Source: Glandiceps talaboti (taxonomy: Eukaryota > Hemichordata > Enteropneusta > Spengelidae). From it: a DNA stretch of 64,000 bases. The position numbers and the translations under genes are program-made. The notes beneath the pieces were generated by a model, which ran no database searches, was not told the origin of the DNA, and saw nothing but the letters and a program-made list of their open reading frames with translations. Below are positions 1 to 12,188 of this stretch, piece after piece (within the stretch, counting starts at the first letter, position 1; each line of letters opens with the position of its first letter). The DNA lies in NCBI RefSeq assembly GCF_964340395.1, contig NC_135569.1, forward strand, positions 7,415,040 to 7,479,039, in the 5' to 3' direction.

Positions 1-379
1 CAGAAACCAATAGGAAACTGCACATGCTACACTTTAAGATGGCAAGATTGTTGATGGAGGGTCTATGTATGAATACTGTTTCTTGTGAGATATATAAAAT
101 GAGCACAAGTGAAACCATGCCAGAGGTGAACAAATCCACTGGTCCTGGGTCTGACCACACAAATTTTACATTTGTACCTTGTCTGATCCATCGGACCAGT
201 ACCTTACTGTTAATAACTGTGTTAAAAAGTCGTCTGAATATACAGATTCATAGGTAAGATTTAATGTTTCAAATTAGCAGGACCTGGGAGCACTAATTCT
301 TTCAGCATGACCACTGGATTTTTTAAGGCACTGGTCCGGGGACCACCAGTTCACAAAATGATTTGTTCACCCCTGATCA

Positions 380-610
380 TGCAGACATCAAATGCAAACA
401 TCAACCATTGATGTTTATGTGTCTGTGTCTAGTTAAATTTGTAGTTGCAGTACACGTATGTTTAAATGGTTTATTTCATTATAGACGAAATGTAGCAATA
501 AATTGTGATCTTGCCATCTGATATCTGAGTGGTAGAATATGCACTTTGTTATTAGATTCTGTGTGGTTGTATCACACAGAGCCAGTGAATGGTTACATAA
601 AAATGGGTTG
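380..610 (+). repeat. Dispersed repeat, copy A
   Basis: TATGTTTAAATGGTTTATTTC, TGTAGCAATAAATTGTGATC, ACACAGAGCCAGTGAATGG. The same order of words occurs at 14.44-14.62 kb. An inverse partner of the TAAGATGGCAAGAT block lies near position 35. Confidence 0.55.
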
Positions 611-805
611 TACCTGTTGTGTCTGTACCCATCATGATGCTACTGCCGTACTTAGCAATACAAATATTTCAGGTGAATACGAAAAGAGGAAGTCCAAATG
701 GTTAAAAAGAAGGAGGACAAAAAAAACTGCACAATGGAAGCTATACTTCTACAAAGAAATGTAACTGAATCTTGTAGATTAAGATCCATACCGTGCACGG
801 AAGAG

Positions 806-1195
806 TTGACTTGCAATTAAATATTAATTGTCAATAAAAATATTCAATCACTAGCTACTAATTTCATTATGAGGTAATTTCGCTTTATAGCATGTGAGGT
901 AAAAATGAAAAAAAAAAATTGTTTCCGATAACACGACTTCATAAAATAAGGTAGGTACATGTAGGTCAAGATTTTATTTTATTTCATATTTTTTGGGAAA
1001 TTGACTTGCAATTAAATATTAATTGTCAATAGAAATATTCAATCACTAGCTACTAATTTCATTATGAGGTAATTTCGCTTTATAGCATGTTAGGTAAAAA
1101 TGAAAAAAAAATTGTTTCCGAATACACGACTTCATAAAATAGGGTAGATACATGTAGGTCAGGATATTATTTTATTTCATATTTTGGGGGGAATT
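806..1195 (+). repeat. 195-bp tandem duplication
   Basis: TTGACTTGCAATTAAATATT at 806 recurs at 1001, and the following 190 bp (through AGCATGTGAGGTAAAAATG and GTAGGTACATGTAGGTCA) repeats with few changes. Recent duplication, non-coding. Its AAATTGTTTCCGATAAC part recalls the MITE end at 1.75 kb. Confidence 0.85.
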
Positions 1196-1395
1196 GTTCA
1201 GACCCAAAGACAAACACACGTTCCTCACAGTGATAGTTTGATGAGGTGTATAAAGGAAGTAAATGAAGGCAACAGTGATAGTTTGATTAGGTGTATAGGA
1301 AGTAAATGAAGACAAATTTTCATGAAGGAGCTGAACACAGTGTACAGGCCTGTATCTACTCTCTGTAAAGAACGGTTTCTCTGGAATTGGATTTG

Positions 1396-1519
1396 CCAAG
1401 AAAATTCACATGGAAATAGAAGCAAATTTTGGATGTGCCAAGAAAATTTACATGGAAATAGAAGCAAATTTGAGATGTGCCAAGAAAATTTACATGGAAA
1501 TAGAAGCAAATTTGCACCC
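1396..1519 (+). repeat. Three copies of a 42-bp unit
   Basis: CCAAGAAAATTTACATGGAA plus ATAGAAGCAAATTTGAGATG repeats three times at 42-bp spacing. The unit length is a multiple of three, which creates open frames on both strands. Unrelated in sequence to the 42-bp minisatellite at 4.8 kb. Confidence 0.85.
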
Positions 1520-1749
1520 TTTTACTTTTCTGAATGTAAAAAAAAATATCCAGAGTCTGTGGCTTAAACTGTTAGCTGGGTTACCGAAAACACAAGATTT
1601 ATTTTATTTGGCCAAAGGAAAAGAGTCCATGAATAATTTACTGAGAAGCAATGCTTTTCAATATTGGTATCAAATTGAATTGGATCCCAAACTGTAGATG
1701 TTGAAATATTCATATATAATATGAAAATCACTAAAATTATTATTGATAA

Positions 1750-2127
1750 TGCGTAAAAAAAAAATTTGTGTGGTTCCGATTGTGCTCAATTTTAGAATAC
1801 TAGTATGTGGGGTAGGTAGATTTTTTATTTTATATGCAAGTGTCTAGCTCAGGTACAGGTAATTATGTTTTCCATTGTTTTCCATATGGTCTCTTTGTTA
1901 TTTATTTCTTCCTATCAGATGTACACCCATTACAGATTGGAAGAACAGGTTTATATTGTTTTTAAGTTGATGTCAGTTTCCGCATCCACTATTTCTTGTG
2001 AGATTTTCGCGATTTTATTTTTTTTTCTCAAAAACGTAAAAAAAAAAGATTAGGGTCAGCAGTGAAAAACTAGGTGAGGTCGGTAACTGGAACCAATACA
2101 AATATTTTTTTTTTTTTAGGCCTAACG
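1750..2127 (+). mobile_element. MITE with GGTTCCGATT-type ends, uninterrupted copy
   Basis: The left part AAAAATTTGTGTGGTTCCGATT and the right part GGTAACTGGAACCAATACAAATATT are inverted repeats. It is the uninterrupted counterpart of the split copy at 30.92-32.10 kb. Confidence 0.7.
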
Positions 2128-2863
2128 ATTTGTAACATTCAATCATCACATGATCAAGATCTGTAGTAGACAGACAGAAACACTGCATTTGTTTCCAATT
2201 TACAATCCAAAGTAACTATATTTTACAGTCCATCTTTACCTTTTATGTGAAAATAAAAGTAACTTTTTTTAGAATGAAATTGAAAGAAACAGGAAGGGGT
2301 AAAAGTTGCTTACTTTCCATACACTCCACCATAATTTTGTCTGGAAACCTCAGTAAAAAGACAGGGGAAGAACCCTGGTAGATTTTACCTGCTTAAGGCT
2401 TCAACAAAAACACTGAGAAAGTGAAACATAAGTATACCATATATCTATTTTCAATTTGACCTTAACATCTGTGATTCTATTTTGATAAAAATCAATAAAC
2501 TCCATTCATTTACATAAATACAGTATCTGAATACAATAATACCTTAGATCTATAAGGTTAACCTAAAAGTGAAAGCTCCCTGGAATAAATGAGGCGTGAA
2601 CTTCTTCTTTCAAATAGACTAACTTGCGTAGGCTGATTAAAAAGTAGAAGCAAATTCCAAAGACGAATATTTGAGATTTCTGACATACTTAAGAACCTTA
2701 CAGAGGTACATTGTGTATGTAGTTTTATTATGGTTGAAAGTGGCCATATGGATGAGGATTGGATATTTATTTTGCATTTTGAATTTATACAGCAATGTTA
2801 TAATGGCTTCCTACTTGAAAAGACAAGGTGAAACAACATATGTCATGTCCTTATTTGTAACTC

Positions 2864-3065
2864 AATAAAATTACGAAAGAATAAGAATATGTCAAATGAT
2901 TTCCCAACGAGACACCAGAAGTAACATGGCCACCAAATATTAAAGCAATCAGTCCAGCAGTTTTTGACTTTAAGAAGTTTAATTCAGTTTTTCATCACGC
3001 AAATAAACGAAAACGTGACAATTCGAAAATGCACATTTTTGACCACTGGAATGACCTCATCAATG

Positions 3066-3129
<64 letters not shown>

Positions 3130-3228
3130 ACACAGACAGACAGACACTTTGCCATGCCTATAGCACTACTGAACCTTCAGTTCAGTTGTGCTAATAAAAT
3201 TACGAAAGATTGAAAAATATGTCAAATC
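2864..3228 (+). repeat. Short direct repeats flanking a (CA)n-bearing element
   Basis: AATAAAATTACGAAAGAATAAG at 2865 and AATAAAATTACGAAAGATTG at 3194 continue alike for about 36 bp. Between them TTTTTCATCACGCAAATAAACG ... CTGGAATGACCTCATCAATG leads into a (CA)n tract (3068-3123). The same lead-in occurs at 4194-4249 before another (CA)n. Confidence 0.65.
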
Positions 3229-4193
3229 TATGTCATTGTATGTACACATTTTCTACTACTAGCTTTTTGCAATGTATTGAGTTTCAAATACAGACTATAG
3301 GTCATTGTTGCTTCACATTTATTTTTCAAGTAGAAAGTCAGGTGATAAATTAGTTTTACAAATTAAATCCAAAACAAATACCCAAACCTCATCCAGTCGT
3401 GTGGGATTTTTGTATTTGTTTTTGCCATTGGTAGGCAGTGGTTTATTTTAAATGGTGCTATGAAAACAATCCCCATGTGACTGGATTCAAGTAAACATGT
3501 GACTCTTTTCCTGTATGTTGGTGGACTGTATCATTACAGCTAGCCATACTTGTATGATTGTATCTATTAAGAGATATAATGGATACAGTAAATCGTACAT
3601 CTGATAGGAAATGTACTCAAGGCAATCTATTTCTTTGTACTGTATACAGGTATATCGACATGGTGAATCTTCAAAATAGGAATCATGATTGATTTCAGTG
3701 GTTTTGCTCAATGCTTGTAATGCTTAGTAAAAATAAACGTGGGGGTGGGGCTGGGGGTGGGTTAAAACTTCCACATCTAGTGCCTTAATTTAGTAAGGAA
3801 ACTGTAAAATACCTGACTGATATAAATATTTTACCTGAGGCCACATTTTATAATGTACCTACATTGTATCCTTTCCTACTCTTAAACTCCTAAGTTAGAA
3901 AAAAAAACAGTCTTGGATTAATGGGACTATTTTTATCAGTGGAGCCACGGGGATTACAATAGATTCTTTTGTTCAAGACCAATTTTTCCCTACATCCCTA
4001 GCAGACAATTATCTTAATGTCAATCGTAACTGAACATTGCCTTGATATTTTCAGAAATGACAAATTTAACGACCATATAATATTTTGTACATTTTAAAAT
4101 ACACTGTGATATTTGCACAAGCATTTTTTTTAGTAATGTGTGTACTATACTGATAGAGTTCGCATAAACAGGAGAAATAGGAATGATTCAAAT

Positions 4194-4281
4194 TTTCATC
4201 ACGCAAATAAACGAAATTTTTGACTGCTGGAATGACCTCATCAATGATGTACACACACACACACACACGCACACACACACA
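4194..4281 (+). repeat. Second copy of the (CA)n-bearing repeat
   Basis: TTTCATCACGCAAATAAACG, TTTTTGACTGCTGGAATGAC, CTCATCAATGATG then (CA)n. A shorter version of the 2.99-3.12 kb sequence. Confidence 0.65.
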
Positions 4282-4802
4282 ATAAACAGTTTTGCTACGG
4301 TTATGCATGTGCAACAGCATTGTTTGCTATTGTTCATCAGTATTTCAATGTAAAACGTTGTCTGCCAATCTTGTAAACACATGACATTGATGATTATATT
4401 ATTGAATATTACTAGTTTTTATTTGAAAACGTCACCATGTAAACACAGCCTTAAATTTGACCAAAATTTGCTGGTATTAGTTAATTAGCATAGACTTTTA
4501 CATATTTTTTTATTAGTTGTGGCATAAAACGTGTTGAAAGATGCAAATTATCTGGGGTTAAATTATTTTGCTGGCATCTCTGCCACTATTTGTAATGTGA
4601 GGAAAACCAACCAATATATTATATTTATGGAGTGATCTTGAATCACAACTAACAAATTAGGGACTTCCTCTGAATCATGGAATGTTTTTACGTTGTGATG
4701 AATAATTAAGTTGAGTTAGTAATCTGTCCTAATCTCCACACAACCCTAAGCCTTGTAATATAAATTTCACAGTTTGAGACAAAAAAGGTCCTTGATGTAT
4801 AG

Positions 4803-6153
4803 TCCTGTACATACAAGGAGACAACACTGTGTACAGTACTGTACCCACAGAGAAAGAACACTACATGTGTATGACCAGTACCCTGTACCCACAGGGAGAG
4901 ACTACATGTGTATGAACAGTCCTGTACCCACATGGAGATAACACATGTGTATGCACAGTCCCCTGTACCCACAGGGAGAGAACACTACATGTGTATGTAC
5001 AGTCCTGTACCCACATGGAGATAACACATGTGTATGCACAGTCCCCTGTACCCACAGGGAGAGAACACTACATGTGTATGAACAGTCCCCTGTACCCACA
5101 GGGAGATAACACATGTGTATGTACAGTTCTGTACCCACTGGAAGAGAACACTACATCTGTATGTACAGTCCTGCACCCACTGGGTGAGAACACTACATGT
5201 GTATGTACAGTCCTGTACCCACTGGGTGAGAACACTACATGTGTATGTACAGTCCTGTACCCACAGGGAGAGAACACTACATGTATATGTACAGTCCTGC
5301 ACCCACTGGGAGAGAACACTACATGTGTATGTACAGTCCTGTACCCACTGGGAGAGAACACTACATGTGCATGCACAGTTCTGTACCCACTGGGTGAGAA
5401 CACTTCATGTGTATGTACAGTCCTGTACCCACTGGGAGAGAACACTATATATACATCTGTATGTACAGTCCTGTACCCACTGGGTGAGAACACTACATGT
5501 GTATGTACAGTCCTGTACCCACAGGGAGAGAACACTACATGTGTATGCACAGTCCCCTGTACCCACAGGGAGAGACTACATGTATATGTACAGTCCTGTA
5601 CCAACTGGGAGAGAACACTACATGTGTATGTACAGTCCTGTACCCACAGGGAGAGAACACTACATGTGTATGCACAGTCCCCTGTACCCACAGGGAGAGA
5701 CTACATGTATATGTACAGTCCTGTACCAACTGGGAGAGAACACTACATGTGTATGTACAGTCCTGTACCAACTGGGAGAGAACACTACATGTGTATGTAC
5801 AGTCCTGTACCCACTGGGTGAGAACACTACATGTGTATGTACAGTCCTGTACCCACAGGGAGAGAACACTTCATGTGTATGTACAGTCCCGTACCCACTG
5901 GGTGAGAACACTACATGTGTATGTACAGTCCTGTACCCACAGGGAGAGAACACTACATGTGTATGTACAGTCCTGTACCCACTGGGTGAGAACACTACAT
6001 GTGTATGTACAGTCCTGTACCCACTGGGTGAGAACACTACATGTGTATGTACAGTCCTGTACCCACTGGGTGAGAACACTACATGTGTATGTACAGTCCT
6101 GTACCCACTGGGAGAGAACACTACATGTGTATGTACAGTCCTGTACCCACTAT
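4803..6153 (+). repeat. 42-bp minisatellite, about 32 copies
   Basis: The unit is close to TACATGTGTATGTACAGTCC plus TGTACCCACTGGGTGAGAACAC, with AGGGAGAG and GGGAGAG variants and some 36-39 bp units on the left. Copies become more uniform to the right (5.76-6.15 kb). Because 42 is divisible by three, frames stay open on both strands; this is not a gene. Confidence 0.95.
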
Positions 6154-6159
6154 AAGATA

Positions 6160-8500
6160 CCAAGCACTTTATATTATAAATATGAAGTCATACAATCCAA
6201 AAATACTTCATACAATCTATGTGCTCCCAAAAGCTTATCTTTTACTTATTTCCCAAAAGAACAGGTACATGTATACTCTTTCAATGAAATATATTATAAA
6301 GTTTCATATGCAATAAACTCAGCAAGTGCTTAAAAACATCTTAACACAAATCTGTATTAATTAGTACTATGACTTCAATTTCACTACAATGTATGTAAGC
6401 ATAGATATATAATTTACAGACGATACATGCATGCTAGTGTAGTGTCTACCAGGGGAGATAAACCATCGAGAACAGACAATCATCATATACACAACACGCT
6501 ATAGAAAATATGCACTAGTCCTATTACATTTTTCATTGCTAAGAATAATGCATGTGACTAACTACATGTACTATTTCAATAAATTGCATTTTAACAATCC
6601 CCTGCAGACAATTACCTGCATTCAGCTAAACACCACATCGACTGATTGATACACTCTCTGAATAGAACCAATCAATATACAATGTATCAGTTAAGAATAC
6701 GACACAATGAAGTCTGTAATCTTTCGGTCCTTCGGTCTTTGTCAGGTCCAACATAATTAAATTGATTAATATTTTGTTTTAGGAGAGACAGTATGAATGT
6801 GCATGTTTTTTTTTTATAAGTTATTTAGGTTGGCAGCCTTTACTTTGATGTAAACACACACACACGTCTACATATTCACATACACATACATGTACAAAAA
6901 CATATATATACATGTACATATATATATCACCATAGTGATACAATGTGCATTTAAAACACTTTTAATAGCTCGTGCAGCAGCTGCGTAGCAGTTCAATGAC
7001 TAGTACGTATGCAAGCTATATACTATGCGATGTTTTTTTGGTGGTTTTCATTTGGCGGTGCAATGACTACGCATGCGCGTTCTATATATAATATGTGCAT
7101 TCTCCACACGGAGGGCACTATCTACAATATCGTGAGGTAGCCGGTCACAAATAAATCTACCCTGCGCGAGCGTGTGGGCTTTGCCTAGTTATGATGTTAA
7201 TTCCTTATTTAGAGGCCAACTAAATATGAGTGTAAACATGTATGTACATCTGGACTATCAAGACAATATATGAAAGCAAGCATGTATGTACATGTACTTG
7301 CATTGCTCTGTTGAGACTAGTAAGGTGATCAATCTGTGGATATATTATTCATATACTCTGAAGGAAAACATTTTAAAATGTGTGTCTGTATGCAGAGAAA
7401 ATAATTACCAAATAGAAGTGAATGAAAGACTAATAGACTATAAAACACAAGAACGGTATAATTTGACACGATACCTGACCAATAATGAGGGGATAGCCAT
7501 GTATATATCAAGGAAAATATGTGTAATCCAGTCATTATAAATATATTAGATGTAATGAAATGTCCTGTCCTAGCATCTATGCATGGAATTCCCGACTATG
7601 ATCACAGTACAAAATGTACAATGTATCCATTTTGCATTTCTTCGTATGTACATTTGTACATGTAGAATTAAATGTCTATGGAAGTGGTATTTTTTCAATA
7701 GAGTTTGTTTTCATTGCTGGTAACAGGTGTTATACATACACGTACATGTACACCGTGGACCCCTAGCAGAGCACACGTCTATTGTACTTGAGTGCAATCA
7801 CCATAGTATGTGCAAGCCAAGTTGTATGCGTTCGAACAGAAAATACAAGATTTATACCCTGGTCACTCTAGGTCATGATAATTTCGATTCTCGGACTCTT
7901 GTTATTGTGATTCACACTTAGTGGTGGCCACCCTCAAGAGTTTGGGAAATATTAAACAAAATTTACGTGACTTTTGCTTTTGGTTAAGAAGAAGCATGAA
8001 TCATACGAACGAGGCCGTAGATAAAGTTTGTAAAATTATATTATTTGAAATTAATAGGTACCTGTTGCTCTAGACTGTCAAACATGTGGCACAGGAGCTT
8101 GAATTACCTGGGATTACTCTCGGCATCCCATTCCTGGCAGTGCACTTTACAATGCTGCATTTGCCCTAACTTAAACCCGAAGTCATAGTATACATTTCGT
8201 TAATTATTTCCCCCCTCTCTCTGGGTGGGAGTCATTATACAAGGGTCCCCAATGACAAGAGTCTGAGTGACCGAGACTATGTCATGACAGTGTGCCCTCT
8301 AATGATAGCTACATTTTGTTGTTGTGAGTCAAAATGAGAAAAACTGGGATTTCTTCTGAGTCATCACATAGTAAGAGATAGGGGAACAACAAATTTTGGT
8401 GCGTCACTTCAAATTAAGTGTGTCAGTGGCACATCAAATTGGCCTTGAGGGCACACAGGTGTCTAGGTCATTGGCTCTGATCTTCTCCAAACATAAATCA
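6160..8500. other. Gene-poor stretch, left part
   Basis: AT-rich with many ACATGTAC words. A YY1-free, CG-bearing patch near 7060-7180 (ACTACGCATGCGCG, CCTGCGCGAGCG) is the only compositional change. I see no gene I can support. Confidence 0.5.
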
Positions 8501-8530
8501 AACAGACACACACAAATAAATACTTACCTA

Positions 8531-8627
8531 TCCTATTTTCTTCTACACTAGATGGCTTGAGCTTACAGAGAGACGGCACCTTCATATCTGGTGGAACTAC
8601 ATGTACATCCATTGTTACAGTACTGTT
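8531..8627 (-). CDS. Candidate internal or first coding exon of an unidentified minus-strand gene
   Basis: Acceptor AGCTTTCTCATCAACAG with a CTGAC branch-like site upstream, and a perfect donor GATAG|GTAAGT. The only open phase reads TVTMDVHVVPPDMKVPSLC then KLKPSSVEENRI. The ATG sits in a good initiation context (ACAATGG), so it could also be a first coding exon after a non-coding leader. I do not recognise the product. No confident neighbouring exon could be joined to it, though the 11.58-kb micro-exon is phase-compatible. Confidence 0.42.
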
Positions 8628-8724
8628 GATGAGAAAGCTACACAATAAGTCAGTGAAAACTATGACAATGGCAAAATCAACTATCAGCAATCTTACACTG
8701 CCGTAACAGACACAAACTAAAATT

Positions 8725-8885
8725 ACATAGCCCTGTCATGTAGTCCCAAACCTGAACAGATCTCTGTAGCGTTCTATGTGTTTGTGTGTACATGTACAAA
8801 TGTATATGTGTATGTCTACATTACAGAAACTTGCTGGGAGCAATTCCCAGTACAAAAACAAACAAACAAACAAAACTAAACAAAC
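8725..8885 (+). mobile_element. SINE, 3' part
   Basis: CATAGCCCTGTCATGTAGTC, CCAAACCTGAACAGATC and the tail TGGGAGCAATTCCCAGTAC followed by (CAAA)n. It matches the 51.0-kb copy over the same segment and in the same orientation. Confidence 0.55.
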
Positions 8886-8979
8886 ATACTATATGCAACA
8901 TATTAATACAAGCTACATGTATCAATCAATGAAGCTGTAATTATACTCACAGTAGGGTGATAAACTATGACAACAAATA

Positions 8980-9223
8980 GGGAACTTGTAATCCAGACTG
9001 AGCATGCTCAGACGCAAAGGACTATGGGATTATCTGTGGTTATTGTAATACCTAATCAGGAGCTACCAATAACATAAACCTCCCACAATTGTCAGGGTAA
9101 CTATGAATTGATCATTTGTGGTTAAAAACAATGTAACATTATTGTTTACAATACTATTTGATTAGTATTTATTGTCACATTTCCCATGAAGCAGCATTCA
9201 ACATGGCGGGTTAGCAAGTTCCC
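8980..9223 (+). mobile_element. TA-flanked MITE, copy 1 (244 bp)
   Basis: Ends GGGAACTTG.../...CAAGTTCCC are inverted repeats, flanked on both sides by TA (8978-8979, 9224-9225), as expected for a Tc1/mariner-type target duplication. Internal landmarks: CTGAGCATGCTCAG palindrome, ACTATGGGATTATC, and ATGGCGGGTT near the right end. Non-coding, so non-autonomous. Confidence 0.85.
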
Positions 9224-9229
9224 TATTGT

Positions 9230-11550
9230 CCTCCCCTGACATCATTCACTGTTTACTTTATCTTGATTACAGGGTGATTATATCCATATAACCAACACAT
9301 ATGCATCACTATCACCTATTTGTGTAACATATCACATGCAACAACAATACAAGCAGTTTTAGGTTGTGTCTATCTTAGCTTGCCGATAGTTCGATTTCCC
9401 AGTGAAATATTGGTTTAATAATGGCATACGTTTGTTGAAACTCTCATTGCGGTATATCATCTGAAGCAAGACTCTAATTTCATACTAGTATATCAATAGT
9501 GAGGTGTACAGGGTGTTGTTTCAATCCTGGGCCATTGCATTAATGTTACTGTATCTAAATAAAAGGATTACATGGGATCATTCTTTTGTTCATGACCGAC
9601 TTTTTTTAAGTCTGGATGCCAACTGTGGTTTCTATATATAGCTACAGTCTGGTCAAAGTCTGTCAATCAGCACAAAACAGTTGTTCATCCAATCAGTGAA
9701 TCCCAGCTGCTATAGTGATGTAAACAGTGTATAACTATAAGTAGCATCCTGAGCTGACAAATATACCATATTTGGACATTACATACATTTTGTAACTGCC
9801 CCAATAAACACTAACTTTATGGTTGTCTGTGTCATTGGTTAGAATTGTGTGATTGATTAACAAAGACATGATGTTAATGACTGTGGGAGTGGCTGTGGAT
9901 GAATTTTAAATTACATCTCATGATCTCAGGACTTCTAGAGTAACGACTTTGACTAGACTGTGAGTAATGTATAAATCCTAACGAAACTGTATAGGAACTA
10001 GACTAGACTAACTTTTTCTATACCTCTGCCAAACTACCTAGATGTTAAATTGAATCCTAAGCTGGCCTTTGAAGCTTAATGTTTCAATTCCAGTATCTCA
10101 AATTAGTATTATTCCATCAGAGAAGTCATAAGGATTACATACGACTTAGGATAATTGTTTTGTTCCGGACCAACCTTTTCAATAACTTTGTAAGACAGCT
10201 GCTTCCTCCCCAAAATGTTAATCCTAATGCTAGACAGTTATGTAAAATAGGCCATTCACGTTTTTTTTTTTTTTTCAATGTTCAAATCAGTCATCTATAG
10301 CTACACATATAGATGTACAGCAAACCATTCAACCAAAAAGTTGAAAGGTTGAGAGACACAAGTTGCACTTTACAGAGTACACACAATGAGAGTTACAAGT
10401 CATCAATACAGGTCACCTGGTGACGATACTCTACGTACCACTGGTAAAAGAATACCACCAGAAGATACGTATAAACATGATTTTTTAAAAAGATCTTTAT
10501 TCTATATTGCTTTGTTTTATCAATATATCTGACTTGCAGAGGTCTCAGCAGTGTAATATTAATACAATTTTAATAGTAATTTTGTAATTTGTAGTGTATT
10601 GGGGAGTCTTTTAAAGTTCGAAGTTTATTTTTAAGACAAAAACTGTATATTTATTCTTCATGTATATTTCAATATGTGTTTAATGTATGGGACCAAATCA
10701 CCGCAATTTCTCTTACGGGAGATAATGAAGTTTTCTTGTATCTTGTATCTACCACTATACACTGATTGTACATACATGTAGTTCTTTGTTCAGTGTTGGA
10801 TTAATGCCACTACTATGACGTTTCAAAGAAACACACTTAAATCCACAGCAAATCTGTTATTTACCCTATAATACTGTACTTCTTTGGAACCAATTAAATG
10901 TATAAGGTGTTATCCATACACAACCTACGACATAATGTCTGAAACTTTAAGACTTCAGACTGGAGTTTTCAAGGGAACTTTTTTTATGGCCATTCTACGG
11001 GTATATGTAAAGCACCAGTGAACATTACTAGTGTATACTACAATGTCGGTAAAATGTAATCTATAAATCATCAGTTTTGCCTTCAAGATCTAAAATCTCC
11101 AAGCATTACACATGTAATTATATATGTCTACATTCTAAAGGCATTGTTACAAATACAGTAAATGCAGAAATTCTCTGTTCCATTCCGTAGAGGCCTACGC
11201 TCAACCCCCCCCCCCCCCCCACTTAAGGTTCTCATATTACTGCTACATTTGTATCAGTAGAGCCATAAGTATTGAGAAGGATGTTTCTTTTGTTACCGAA
11301 GAATTTTTTCTATAGCTCTTTAAGACAACTTTTCATGCCAAAATTTTACTCCTCTAATAATATGGTCTTTAATGCTTACACATGTATGTAGAACTGAAAA
11401 GGAGTGTACATGTATTAAACACGACTAAAATCACCCACTGGCATATCTCCCTATCATTATATCTTTTCACTTCAAATGGCAAACTGTTACCTCTATAGTG
11501 TGTACACATATAAGCACCAGTAGTTCTTCATCAATGAGTAGAGATACCCA
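9230..11550. other. Gene-poor stretch between MITE copies 1 and 2
   Basis: No coding signal. A poly-C run lies at 11205-11221. CTCTTACGGGAGATAATG at 10712 resembles one end of the 31-kb element. Confidence 0.45.
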
Positions 11551-11562
11551 CAAAGATATTTA

Positions 11563-11581
11563 CCATTGGCTGGTCGGTAAA
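11563..11581 (-). CDS. Possible 19-nt micro-exon
   Basis: On the minus strand TGTTTATTTTGCAG is followed by 19 nt (GTTTACCGACCAGCCAATG) and a donor-like GTAAATATC. With phase 1 in and 2 out it would join the 8.6-kb exon in frame (GLPTSQ then C-TVTMDV). Such short matches arise by chance, so this is weak. Confidence 0.2.
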
Positions 11582-11948
11582 CCTGCAAAATAAACAAGGA
11601 CAAAAACCACCATTTAATATCTATATTTACTCTTTTTATTTTAGGACAAATTATCTAACAACAAACAAATATCTTTATCAAGAACTAAATGTCAGTTTAA
11701 TTTTGTCTATTAAGTTTGAATTGTGTTATCCTGGTTTTTTTCTTCTTCTTCCGTTAAGGATCAACTTCAAAAATGAAGGCTCAGATCCTGAAATGTGATC
11801 TATGTCTGGCGTGCGAGATAAATTCAAGAATTAGTAGAATTAATAGAATGCTGGGTTTTACCCTACACATTATGGTGCTTTGAAATCACTAAATAAGAAT
11901 TACAATAGTACAAATGTATGTACATGTCGCTGATCACCTAATCCAATA

Positions 11949-12188
11949 CGGAACTTGCAATCCAGACTGAGCATGCTCAGACGCAAAGGACTATGGGATT
12001 ATCTGTGGTTATCATAATACCTAATCTGGAGCTGTAAAATTAAGCTCCCACAATTGTCAGGGTCACTATGAATTGATTATTTGTGGTTACAAACAATGTA
12101 TCAACATTGTTTACAATACTAATTGATTAGTATTTATTATCACTTTTCCCATGATGCAACATTCAATATGGCGGGTTTACAAGTTCCC
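11949..12188 (+). mobile_element. TA-flanked MITE, copy 2 (240 bp)
   Basis: Same orientation and landmarks as the copy at 8.98 kb, about 90 percent alike by eye; flanked by TA at 11947-11948 and 12189-12190. The first terminal base has changed (CGGAACTTGC). Confidence 0.85.

Noticed and set aside
2319-2414. Two short minus-strand exons reading VFVEALS and FPDKIMVECME across a 40-bp intron
   Set aside because: The frame join is attractive, but a 40-bp intron is shorter than most animal introns, all three frames of the second piece are open, and no neighbour could be joined.
4803-6153. CRISPR-like array
   Set aside because: Units are contiguous without unique spacers, and the DNA is clearly animal.
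4991-6333. Overlapping open frames of 276, 346 and 278 codons (plus) and up to 207 codons (minus)
   Set aside because: They are produced by a 42-bp tandem repeat whose length is divisible by three; all frames repeat the same 14 residues and none has splice or start context.
6617-6658. 42-nt minus-strand exon candidate (ECINQSMWCLAEC)
   Set aside because: It has fair acceptor and donor signals but is open only in phase 2, and no upstream exon supplies that phase between 6.7 and 8.5 kb.
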